Part shown: positions 12,137-23,600 of the stretch, piece after piece | Layout: every line of letters starts with the position of its first letter | How positions within the stretch are numbered: position 1 is the first letter of the stretch | Source: Auricularia sp. M13 | Taxonomy: Eukaryota > Basidiomycota > Agaricomycetes > Auriculariales > Auriculariaceae | DNA: 64,000 nt | Reading direction: 5' to 3' | NCBI GenBank assembly: GCA_037042915.1 | Contig: CM073199.1 | Location: forward strand, 2,046,001 to 2,110,000 | Made by a program: the position numbers and the translations under genes | The notes under the pieces: generated by a model | What the model saw: only the letters and a program-made list of their open reading frames with translations | The model's database searches: none | What the model was told of the DNA's origin: nothing

Positions 12137-12426
12137 ATGGACGCTCTCGCGATGAAGGCTCTCTTGAGCCAGCATGGCTGTGTGATTTGTGAACGCAATG
12201 CAGATATGCTTCTTCTAAGCGTACGCGTAGGCGATGTGAGTTTATCACATCAAGTCATCTGTGTGAATAGGACATGTCCTTATATTCCATTAGGAGACCG
12301 TCTGCTCGTATCAAAATCGCGACAAACGCAGACGCGGAAGTTATTGGCCGCTTGATAACGTCCGCAATGGAAGATTCGGTGCCCTGTTTTTGTATCCTGC
12401 CTACTACAGTGTTCAGAACGCCTTGA
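12137..12426 (+). CDS. Small cluster protein, unknown function
   Basis: An ATG at 12137 opens an 84-residue protein if a 35-bp intron (12236-12270, GTGAG...AATAG) is removed; both exons are then in phase 0 (33 and 52 codons including stop). The N-terminus is MDALAMKALLSQHGCVICER; the second exon contains SIRRPSARIKIATNADAEVI. Unspliced, the frame gives 72 residues instead. I do not recognise it. A TATA-like box precedes it, in the pattern of its neighbours. Confidence 0.4.
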
Positions 12427-12603
12427 TGTGTTTTCTGCGTCGCGCGTCGCTCACGCGTTGATGTTAGTGTAATGACATAACCGTGCCTCTTTGCCTGTTT
12501 GTGACGTCATGAACAGGGTGGCTGTGTTTGCACTTTCTTGGATGTCCGGATGTAGATCTCTTTAAATGCTGACTTTCTGCATGCCGCACCGCAACATCCC
12601 GCC

Positions 12604-12798
12604 ATGGCCCCTCGCTTCCGTGGTGAGTGAAGGTGTTCTCCAGCCCGCTCATCGCACTCACATGATGCAGATTGTCCCTGCCTATTCTATCGCGGGCGAG
12701 CGAGTATCGTTCGTCGCGATAGCCTGCCTCCAGCCGACGTGTTCCCCCAGCGCGCAATGCATGTGCGTCTTCATCTGCTTCTTCAGTGTGGCGCGTAA
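12604..12798 (+). CDS. Very small candidate gene
   Basis: ATG at 12604 (MAPRFR), a 48-bp GT-AG intron (12623-12670) and a second exon reading CPCLFYRGRASIVRRDSL up to a stop at 12796 give 48 residues. A TTTAAA box lies 38 bp upstream. Evidence is the promoter position and the clean splice only. It could be the first part of a longer gene continuing into the frame starting at 12825. Confidence 0.3.
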
Positions 12799-12824
12799 CT
12801 CACGGTAGCGCGCAGTGCTATTAC

Positions 12825-13142
12825 ATGGCGCGCTCGGCTGAGGCGTTCGAGGGGTTGCCGCTCGTCGACTGGCGTTGCATCAGGCATCCTCGATATCCCG
12901 CCAAGTGGATGAAACGCGCCCTTCGCGACGTTCCCTATCGAAACATAGTCTTTCGCCGTTTACATCGCGCTTCGTCTCCAGCTCGACGCGCTGGAGTTCG
13001 ACGTTCACTTGGAGCTGGCATGCTCGAAGCGGGCCGAGCGGTCTGCGCGCAAGCGTCGCGCTCATTTCGAGAAATGGATTGGGAAGTTGAATGGCTTTTC
13101 GACAAAGTCGACAACGAGATGCGTACGATCGTTTCATGGTGA
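12825..13142 (+). CDS. Candidate small protein or frame-broken gene
   Basis: Open frame MARSAEAFEGLPLVDWRCIR of about 105 residues. The first half (to about 12955) looks protein-like; from about 12960 a different frame reads YIALRLQLDALEFDVHLELA and KRRAHFEKWIGKLNGF, which looks like a continuous helix. So the gene may have been frameshifted near 12960. Family unknown. Confidence 0.3.
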   Translation: MARSAEAFEGLPLVDWRCIRHPRYPAKWMKRALRDVPYRNIVFRRLHRASSPARRAGVRRSLGAGMLEAGRAVCAQASRSFREMDWEVEWLFDKVDNEMRTIVSW

Positions 13143-13780
13143 TGGTCCACCGACGCACCGACTTCAACTGGTTTTCGAGTGTCTCTGTATCTCTGTATCT
13201 ACAAGTATCTTTCGTGCGTGTAGCATTATTGTAATATCACCACTTGATTGGCATTATGATACTTTGTGAATTATCGCTTTTTCCTGGCACATTCCCATGT
13301 TCGCAAGCCGTGTGAACCTCTTCCGAAGCCGCAGATCTTCGACGCGTGCGTCGTCATCAACTCCGTTGGCACCGACGCCAAAGTCGACTTCCCTCAGCAT
13401 CCACCCCGCCGCGGCAACCTAGGGACAGTGCCCATGACGGCAATTCGCTGACGTCATGTTTTGCGTCGGATGCAACCCAGTGATGAGATCCAGCTTTGAG
13501 TTTAACTGAAATATAATTCCGCCATGTCTGTGTGCGCGGTGTCCCACGTCATACTGTCACCGGAGTTACGGTCGCTTACGTCGGACGTAATTTGCTGATT
13601 ACATAAACGTCATCCAATTTTGACCGAAGGACATTTTTCGTCAAGTCCAGCGTCATGCGCCGCTGCCAGCTTATCATGGTGTGCCCGTGTTCTCTATGAT
13701 GGCATGACTTTGGCTGGGTATAAAACGGACATAGATGGTCCGCCGGGCGGCGTCTGTCGCACCTCGGTAGCTGTCGCATC
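13143..13780. promoter_or_regulatory. Upstream region of the interrupted gene
   Basis: Contains TGACGTCA at 13449-13456 and TATAAAA at 13719-13725, 62 bp before the ATG at 13781. No gene seen in the rest. Confidence 0.45.
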
Positions 13781-14041
13781 ATGCCGGGCATTCTCTGCAA
13801 CGCGTACTTCAACGTCTTCAACCCGACTTACCACGGTCCCGAGCCTGGCACCAACGACGCATACCACACCTATCTTTCGAGTGTCAACATCGAACGTGAG
13901 TCTGTTAGCATCTAGCATGCTCCGCATAACGCTGGCGGGGTTGCAGGCTCGCGTTTCGCTTTCTCAATTGCCCAGCCGGTCGATGAGCACAACCGCGACC
14001 CTCTTCCGCACGGTGCGGTTGCCGAGGTCTACGGTACCTTG
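13781..14041 (+). pseudogene. Interrupted cluster protein B, 5' part
   Basis: Exon 1 (13781-13895, MPGILCNAYFNVFNPTYHGP) and exon 2 (from 13947) join by a 51-bp intron in phase 1. Exon 2 reads FAFSIAQPVDEHNRDPLPHG then AVAEVYGTL, and its last codon, TTG (14039-14041), abuts the outer mobile element. Exactly 70 codons precede the insertion. Read on into the element, the frame stops at 14219 after about 60 unrelated residues. The rest of the gene is at 58928-59713. The segment up to the insertion shows no damage, so the element is its first obvious lesion. Confidence 0.8.
14039..14041 (+). repeat. Left target-site duplication (TTG) of the outer element
   Basis: TTG immediately before the left terminus CACACCCTG; the same TTG follows the right terminus at 58928-58930. 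It is also codon 70 of the interrupted gene. Confidence 0.75.
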
Positions 14042-14670
14042 CACACCCTGCAACCAATCCTTATTCATGCCTTTTCCCACAATGAAAATCCAGGAATTAA
14101 CAGTCGAAAAGGCCAAATTTTGCCGATCCAAATAGCCATGGAATATATATCAAAAACATTACCTTTTTGTCCTATTCTGACAAGATTTTCCAACACCGAA
14201 AACACAGGGAATAGGCAATGATAATGCTGTGAAGAGCTATAATTTTCCTTGACTGTTCATAAGCTTTTCGGGTCGGGAAAAGGCTTGGACAATGACAAGT
14301 TTTCACTGAAATTTCACCGGCATTTGCTGGCCTTTTCCCTAATCTGTTGATTCAGCTGACTCAGTTGGAATCGGTCTGAATCAGTCTGAATCATTCTGAA
14401 TCAGTCTGAATCATGTTGAATCATTCAGAATCTGACAGAATCTAGAGATTCAACTGGATTCAAGTTGAATCTGATGAATCCATCTGTTTCAATTGATTCA
14501 TTGATTCAGCAATTCGAACAAGGTGGACGACGGAGGGCCAGAATTCCCTGACACAGAGCAGTCCGCCTCAGTGCCACTTGGCCTCAGTGCCACTTGACGC
14601 AGGTCATCCTGGTGCCACTTGTGCGCTTTTTGAATGACAAGATTCGGACGAGAATTTGAGACGTGAAGGT
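14042..14670 (+). repeat. Left terminal inverted repeat of the outer element
   Basis: Reverse complement of 58299-58927. By eye I find only four mismatches over 629 bp, so it is over 99% identical. Inside it, 14350-14480 is packed with GAATCA/TGATTC words spaced about 10-11 bp, then 14570-14630 holds three copies of GTGCCACTT. The inner end merges with inverted satellite monomers. Confidence 0.9.
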
Positions 14671-17600
14671 CGTTTCGGGCAGCCGAACGAGTCAGAAGTG
14701 ACGTCGGGAGCTCAAAAATCGCCCCTTCAACACCGGAGGAGGGCCGAAGCTCCGATTTGCGCCAGGTGCCACTGGTGCGCTTTTTGAATGACAAGATTCG
14801 GACGAGAATTTGACACGTGAAGGTGGTTTCGGGCAGCCGAACGAGTCAGAACTGTTGTCGGGAGATCAAAAATCGCCCGCAGACCCATTTCACGTCGCCG
14901 AATCGCCGAATCACTCATGGTGCCACTGGTGCGCTTTTTGAATTCGCGTCCGAATCTTGTCATTCAAAAAGCGCACCAGTGGCACCTTGCGCAAAACTGG
15001 AGCTTCGGCCCTGCTCCGGTGTTGAACGGGCGATTTTTGAGCTCCCGACGTCAGTTCTGACTCGTTCGGCTGCCCGAAACCACCTTCACGTGTTAAATTC
15101 GCAACCGAATCTTGTCATTCAAAAAGCGCACCAGTGGCACCTGGCGCAAAACCGGAGCTTCGGGCCTGCTCCGGTGTTGAACGGGCGATTTTTGAGCTCC
15201 CGACATTAGTTCTGACTCGTTCGGCTGCCCGAAACCACCTTCACGTGTCAAATTCGCATCCGAATCTTGTCATTCAAAAAGCGCATCAGTGGCACCTGGC
15301 GCAAAATCGGAGCTTCGGCCCTCCTCCGGTGATGAAGGGGCGATTTTTGAGCTCCCGACGTCAGTTCTGACTCGTTCGGCTACCCGAAACCACCTTCACG
15401 TGTCAGATTCTCCTCCGAATCATGTCATTCAAAAAGCGCACCAGTGGCACCATGAGTGATTCGGCGATTCGGCGACGTGAAATGGGTCTGCGGGCGATTT
15501 TTGAGCTCCCGACGTCAGTTCTGACTCGTTCGGCTGCCCGAAACCACCTTCACGTGTCAAATTCTCCTCCGAATCTTGTCATTCAAAAAGCGCACCAGTG
15601 GCACCTGGCGCAAAATCGGAGCTTCGGCCCTCCTCCGGTGTTGAACGGGCGATTTTTGAGCTCCCGACATTAGTTCTGACTCGTTCGGCTGCCCGAAACC
15701 ACCTTCACGTGTCAAATTCTCCTCCAAATCTTGTCCTTCAAAAAGCGCATCAGTGGCACCTGGCGCAAAACCGGAGCTTCGGGCCTGCTGCGGTGTTGAA
15801 CGGGCGATTTCTGAGCTCCCGACGTCAGTTCTGACTCGTTCGGCTACCCGAAACGACCTTCATGTGTCAAATTCGCGTCCGAATCTTGTCATTCAAAAAG
15901 CGCACCAGTGGCACCATGAGTGATTCGGCGATTCGGCGACGTGAAATGGGTCTGCGGGTGATTTTTGAGCTCCCGATGACAGTTCTGACTCGTTCGGCTG
16001 CCCGAAACCACCTTCACGTGTCAAATTCTCCTCCAAATCTTGTCATTCAAAAAGCGCATCAGTGGCACCTGGCGCAAAACCGGAGCTTCGGGCCTGCTCC
16101 GGTGTTGAACGGGCGATTTCTGAGCTCCTGACGTCAGTTCTGACTCGCTCGGCTGCCGAAACCACCTTCACGTGTCAAATTCGCATCCGAATCTTGTCAT
16201 TCAAAAAGCGCATCAGTGGCACCTGGCGCAAAATCGGAGCTTCGGCCCTCCTCCGGTGATGAAGGGGCGATTTTTGAGCTCCCAACGTCAGTTCTGACTC
16301 GTTCGGCTGCCCGAAACCACCTTCACGTGTCAAATTCGCATCCGAATCTTGTCATTCAAAAAGCGCATCAGTGGCACCTGGCGCAAAACCGGAGCTTCGG
16401 GCCTGCTGCGGTGTTGAACGGGCGATTTTTGAGCTCCCGACATTAGTTCTGACTCGTTCGGCTGCCCGAAACCACCTTCACGTGTCAAATTCTCCTCCGA
16501 ATCTTGTCATTTAAAGAGCGCACCAGTGGCACCATGAGTGATTCGGCGATTCGGCGACGTGAAATGGGTCTGCGGGTGATTTTTGAGCTCCCGATGACAG
16601 TTCTGACTCGTTCGGCTGCCCGAAACCACCTTCACGTGTCAAATTCTCCTCCAAATCTTGTCATTCAAAAAGCGCATCAGTGGCACCTGGCGCAAAACCG
16701 GAGCTTCGGGCCTGCTCCGGTGTTGAACGGGCGATTTCTGAGCTCCTGACGTCAGTTCTGACTCGTTCGGCTGCCCGAAACCACCTTCACGTGTCAAATT
16801 CGCATCCGAATCTTGTCATTCAAAAAGCGCATCAGTGGCACCTGGCGCAAAATCGGAGCTTCGGCCCTCCTCCGGTGATGAAGGGGCGATTTTTGAGCTC
16901 CCAACGTCAGTTCTGACTCGTTCGGCTGCCCGAAACCACCTTCACGTGTCAAATTCGCGTCCGAATCTTGTCATTCAAAAAGCGCACCAGTGGCACCATG
17001 AGTGATTCGGCGATTCGGCGACGTGAAATGGGTCTGCGGGCGATTTCTGAGCTCCCGACGACAGTTCTGACTCGTTCGGCTGCCCGAAACGACCTTCACG
17101 TGTCAAATTCTCCTCCGAATCTTGTCATTCAAAAAGCGCACCAGTGGCACCTGGCGCAAAATCGGAGCTTCGGCCCTCCTCCGGTGTTGAACGGGCGATT
17201 TTTGAGCTCCCGACATTAGTTCTGACTCGTTCGGCTGCCCGAAACCACCTTCACGTGTCAAATTCTCCTCCGAATCTTGTCATTTAAAGAGCGCACCAGT
17301 GGCACCATGAGTGATTCGGCGATTCGGCGACGTGAAATGGGTCTGCGGGTGATTTTTGAGCTCCCGATGACAGTTCTGACTCGTTCGGCTGCCCGAAACC
17401 ACCTTCACGTGTCAAATTCTCCTCCAAATCTTGTCATTCAAAAAGCGCATCAGTGGCACCTGGCGCAAAACCGGAGCTTCGGGCCTGCTCCGGTGTTGAA
17501 CGGGCGATTTCTGAGCTCCTGACGTCAGTTCTGACTCGTTCGGCTGCCCGAAACCACCTTCACGTGTCAAATTCGCATCCGAATCTTGTCATTCAAAAAG

Positions 17601-20600
17601 CGCATCAGTGGCACCTGGCGCAAAATCGGAGCTTCGGCCCTCCTCCGGTGATGAAGGGGCGATTTTTGAGCTCCCAACGTCAGTTCTGACTCGTTCGGCT
17701 GCCCGAAACCACCTTCACGTGTCAAATTCGCGTCCGAATCTTGTCATTCAAAAAGCGCACCAGTGGCACCATGAGTGATTCGGCGATTCGGCGACGTGAA
17801 ATGGGTCTGCGGGTGATTTTTGAGCTCCCGATGACAGTTCTGACTCGTTCGGCTGCCCGAAACCACCTTCACGTGTTAAATTCGCATCCGAATCTTGTCA
17901 TTCAAAAAGCGCACCAGTGGCACCTGGCGCAAAACCGGAGCTTCGGGCCTGCTCCGGTGTTGAACGGGCGATTTCTGAGCTCCTGACGTCAGTTCTGACT
18001 CGTTCGGCTGCCCGAAACCACCTTCACGTGTCAAATTCTCGTCCGAATCTTGTCATTCAAAAAGCGCACCAGTGGCACCTGGCGCAAATCGGAGCATCGG
18101 GTCTGCTCCGGTGTTGGACGGGCGATTTTTGAGCTCCCGACGTCAGTTCTGACTCGTTCGGCTGCCCGAAACCACCTTCACGTGTCAAATTCGCATCCGA
18201 ATCTTGTCATTCAAAAAGCGCATCAGTGGCACCTGGCGCAAAATCGGAGCTTCGGCCCTCCTCCGGTGATGAAGGGGCGATTTTTGAGCTCCCGACGTCA
18301 GTTCTGACTCGTTCGGCTGCCCGAAACCACCTTCACGTGTCAAATTCTCCTCCAAATCTTGTCATTCAAAAAGCGCACCAGTGGCACCATGAGTGATTCG
18401 GCGATTCGGCGACGTGAAATGGGTCTGCGGGTGATTTTTGAGCTCCCGATGACAGTTCTGACTCGTTCGGCTGCCCGAAACCACCTTCACCTGTCAAATT
18501 CTCCTCCGAATCTTGTCATTCAAAAAGCGCATCAGTGGCACCTGGCGCAAAATTGGAGCTTCGGCCCTGCTCCGGTGTTGAACGGGCGATTTCTGAGCTC
18601 CCGACGTCAGTTCTGACTCGTTCGGCTGCCCGAAACCACCTTCACGTGTCAAATTCGCATCCGAATCTTGTCATTCAAAAAGCGCATCAGTGGCACCTGG
18701 CGCAAAACCGGAGCTTCGGGCCTGCTCCGGTGTTGAACGGGCGATTTCTGAGCTCCCAACGTCAGTTCTGACTCGTTCGGCTGCCCGAAACGACCTTCAC
18801 GTGTCAAATTCTCCTCCGAATCATGTCATTCAAAAAGCGCACCAGTGGCACCTGGCGCAAAACCGGAGCTTCGGGCCTGCTCCGGTGTTGAACGGGCGAT
18901 TTTTGAGCTCCCAACGTCAGTTCTGAGTCGTTCGGCTGCCCGAAACCACCTTCACGTGTCAGATTCTCCTCCGAATCTTGTCATTTATAAAGCGCACCAG
19001 TGGCACCATGAGTGATTCGGCGATTCGGCGACGTGAAATGGGTCTGCGGGCGATTTCTGAGCTCCCGACGTCAGTTCTGACTCGTTCGGCTGCCCGAAAC
19101 CACCTTCACGTGTCAAATTCTCGTCCGAATCATGTCATTCAAAAAGCGCACCAGTGGCACCTGGCGCAAAATCGGAGCTTCGGCCCTGCTCCGGTGTTGA
19201 ACGGGCGATTTCTGAGCTCCCGACATTAGTTCTGAGTCGTTCGGCTGCCCGAAACCACCTTCACGTGTCAAATTCTCCTCCAAATCTTGTCCTTCAAAAA
19301 GCGCATCAGTGGCACCTGGCGCAAAACCGGAGCTTCGGGCCTGCTGCGGTGTTGAACGGGCGATTTCTGAGCTCCCGACGTCAGTTCTGACTCGTTCGGC
19401 TGCCCGAAACCACCTTCACGTGTCAAATTCGCATCCGAATCTTGTCATTCAAAAAGCGCATCAGTGGCACCTGGCGCAAAATCGGAGCTTCGGCCCTGCT
19501 CCGGTGTTGAACGGGCGATTTTTGAGCTCCCGACATTAGTTCTGAGTCGTTCGGCTGCCCGAAACCACCTTCACGTGTCAAATTCTCGTCCGAATCTTGT
19601 CATTTAAAAAGCGCACCAGTGGCACCATGAGTGATTCGGCGATTCGGCGACGTGAAATGGGTCTGCGGGCGATTTCTGAGCTCCCAACGTCAGTTCTGAC
19701 TCGTTCGGCTGCCCGAAACCACCTTCACGTGTCAAATTCTCCTCCGAATCATGTCATTCAAAAAGCGCACCAGTGGCACCTGGCGCAAAATCGGAGCTTC
19801 GGCCCTGCTCCGGTGTTGAACGGGCGATTTCTGAGCTCCCGACGACAGTTCTGACTCGTTCGGCTGCCCGAAACCACCTTCACGTGTCAAATTCTCCTCC
19901 AAATCTTGTCCTTCAAAAAGCGCATCAGTGGCACCTGGCGCAAAACCGGAGCTTCGGGCCTGCTCCGGTGTTGAACGGGCGATTTCTGAGCTCCTGACGT
20001 CAGTTCTGACTCGTTCGGCTGCCCGAAACCACCTTCACGTGTCAAATTCGCATCCGAATCTTGTCATTCAAAAAGCGCATCAGTGGCACCTGGCGCAAAA
20101 TCGGAGCTTCGGCCCTGCTCCGGTGTTGAACGGGCGATTTTTGAGCTCCCGACATTAGTTCTGAGTCGTTCGGCTGCCCGAAACCACCTTCACGTGTCAA
20201 ATTCTCGTCCGAATCTTGTCATTTAAAAAGCGCACCAGTGGCACCATGCGTGATTCGGCGATTCGGCGACGTGAAATGGGTCTGCGGGCGATTTCTGAGC
20301 TCCCAACGTCAGTTCTGACTCGTTCGGCTGCCCGAAACCACCTTCACGTGTCAAATTCTCCTCCGAATCATGTCATTCAAAAAGCGCACCAGTGGCACCT
20401 GGCGCAAAATCGGAGCTTCGGCCCTGCTCCGGTGTTGAACGGGCGATTTCTGAGCTCCCGACGACAGTTCTGACTCGTTCGGCTGCCCGAAACCACCTTC
20501 ACGTGTCAAATTCTCCTCCAAATCTTGTCCTTCAAAAAGCGCATCAGTGGCACCTGGCGCAAAACCGGAGCTTCGGGCCTGCTGCGGTGTTGAACGGGCG

Positions 20601-23600
20601 GGTTCTGAGCTCCGAGCGTCAGTTCTGACTCGTTCGGCTGCCCGAAACCACCTTCACGTGTCAAATTCGCATCCGAATCTTGTCATTCAAAAAGCGCATC
20701 AGTCGCACCTGGCGCAAAATCGGAGCTTCGGCCCTGCTCCGGTGTTGAACGGGCGATTTTTGAGCTCCCAACATTAGTTCTGAGTCGTTCGGCTGCCCGA
20801 AACCACCTTCACGTGTCAAATTCTCGTCCGAATCTTGTCATTCAAAAAGCGCACCAGTGGCACCATGAGTGATTCGGCGATTCGGCGACGTGAAATGGGT
20901 CTGCGGGCGATTTCTGAGCTCCCAACGTCAGTTCTGACTCGTTCGGCTGCCCGAAACCACCTTCACGTGTCAAATTCTCCTCCGAATCATGTCATTCAAA
21001 AAGCGCACCAGTGGCACCTGGCGCAAATCGGAGCTTCGGGCCTGCTCCGGTGTTGAACGGGCGATTTTTGAGCTCCCAACGTCAGTTCTGACTCGTTCGG
21101 CTGCCCGAAACCACCTTCACGTGTCAAATTCTCCTCCGAATCATGTCATTCAAAAAGCGCACCAGTGGCACCTGGCGCAAAATCGGAGCTTCGGCCCTGC
21201 TCCGGTGTTGGACGGGCGATTTTTGAGCTCCCGAAGTCAGTTCTGACTCGTTCGGCTGCCCGAAACCACCTTCACGTGTCAAATTCTCCTCCGAATCTTG
21301 TCATTCAAAAAGCGCACCAGTGGCACCTGGCGCAAAATCGGAGCTTCGGCCCTGCTCCGGTGTTGGCTCCCGACGTCAGTTCTGACTCGTTCGGCTGCCC
21401 GAAACCACCTTCACGTGTCAAATTCGCATCCGAATCTTGTCATTCAAAAAGCGCATCAGTGGCACCATGAGTGATTCGGCGATTCGGCGACGTGAAATGG
21501 GTCTGCGGGCGATTTCTGAGCTCCCGACGTCAGTTCTGACTCGTTCGGCTGCCCGAAACCACCTTCACGTGTCAAATTCTCCTCCAAATCTTGTCATTCA
21601 AAAAGCGCACCAGTGGCACCTGGCGCAAAATCGTAGCTTCGGCCCTGCTCCGGTGTTGAACGGGCGATTTTTGAGCTCCGACATTAGTTCTGAGTCGTTC
21701 GGCTGCCGAAACCACCTTCACGTGTCAAATTCGCATCCGAATCTTGTCATTCAAAAAGCGCATCAGTGGCACCTGGCGCAAAATCGGAGCTTCGGCCCTG
21801 CTCCGGTGTTGAACGGGCGATTTTTGAGCTCCCGACGTCAGATCTGACTCGTTCGGCTGCCTGAAACGACCTTCACGTGTCAAATTCTCGTCCGAATCTT
21901 CTCATTCAAAAAGCGCATCAGTGGCACCTGGCGCAAAATCGTAGCTTCGGCCCTGCTCCGGTGTTGAACGGGCGATTTTTGAGCTCCGACATTAGTTCTG
22001 AGTCGTTCGCTGCCCGAAACCACCTTCACGTGTCAAATTCGCATCCGAATCTTGTCATTTAAAAAGCGCATCAGTGGCACCTGGCGCAAAATCGGAGCTT
22101 CGGCCCTGCTCCGGTGTTGAACGGGCGATTTTTGAGCTCCCGACATTAGTTCTGAGTCGTTCGGCTGCCCGAAACCACCTTCACGTGTCAAATTCTCCTC
22201 CGAATCTTGTCATTCAAAAAGCGCACCAGTGGCACCTGGCGCAAAATCGGAGCTTCGGCCCTGCTCCGGTGTTGAACGGGCGATTTCTGAGCTCCCGACG
22301 ACAGTTCTGACTCGTTCGGCTGCCCGAAACCACCTTCACGTGTCAAATTCTCCTCCAAATCTTGTCCTTCAAAAAGCGCATTAGTGGCACCTGGCGCAAA
22401 ACCGGAGCTTCGGGCCTGCTGCGGTGTTGAACGGGCGATTTCTGAGCTCCCGACGTCAGTTCTGACTCGTTCGGCTGCCCGAAACCACCTTCACGTGTCA
22501 AATTCGCATCCGAATCTTGTCATTCAAAAAGCGCATCAGTCGCACCTGGCGCAAAATCGGAGCTTCGGCCCTGCTCCGGTGTTGAACGGGCGATTTATGA
22601 GCTCCCAACATTAGTTCTGAGTCGTTCGGCTGCCCGAAACCACCTTCACGTGTCAAATTCTCGTCCGAATCTTGTCATTCAAAAAGCGCACCAGTGGCAC
22701 CATGAGTGATTCGGCGATTCGGCGACGTGAAATGGGTCTGCGGGCGATTTCTGAGCTCCCGACGTCAGTTCTGACTCGTTCGGCTGCCCGAAACCACCTT
22801 CACGTGTCAAATTCTCCTCCAAATCTTGTCATTCAAAAAGCGCACCAGTGGCACCTGGCGCAAAATCGTAGCTTCGGCCCTGCTCCGGTGTTGAACGGGC
22901 GATTTTTGAGCTCCCGACATTAGTTCTGAGTCGTTCGGCTGCCCGAAACCACCTTCACGTGTCAAATTCGCATCCGAATCTTGTCATTCAAAAAGCGCAT
23001 CAGTGGCACCTGGCGCAAAATCGGAGCTTCGGCCCTGCTCCGGTGTTGAACGGGCGATTTTTGAGCTCCCGACGTCAGATCTGACTCGTTCGGCTGCCTG
23101 AAACGACCTTCACGTGTCAAATTCTCGTCCGAATCTTCTCATTCAAAAAGCGCATCAGTGGCACCTGGCGCAAAATCGTAGCTTCGGCCCTGCTCCGGTG
23201 TTGAACGGGCGATTTTTGAGCTCCCGACATTAGTTCTGAGTCGTTCGGCTGCCCGAAACCACCTTCACGTGTCAAATTCGCATCCGAATCTTGTCATTTA
23301 AAAAGCGCATCAGTGGCACCTGGCGCAAAATCGGAGCTTCGGCCCTGCTCCGGTGTTGAACGGGCGATTTTTGAGCTCCCGACATTAGTTCTGAGTCGTT
23401 CGGCTGCCCGAAACCACCTTCACGTGTCAAATTCTCCTCCGAATCTTGTCATTCAAAAAGCGCACCAGTGGCACCTGGCGCAAATCGGAGCTTCGGGCCT
23501 GCTCCGGTGTTGAACGGGCGATTTTTGAGCTCCCAACGTCAGTTCTGACTCGTTCGGCTGCCCGAAACCACCTTCACGTGTCAAATTCTCCTCCGAATCA

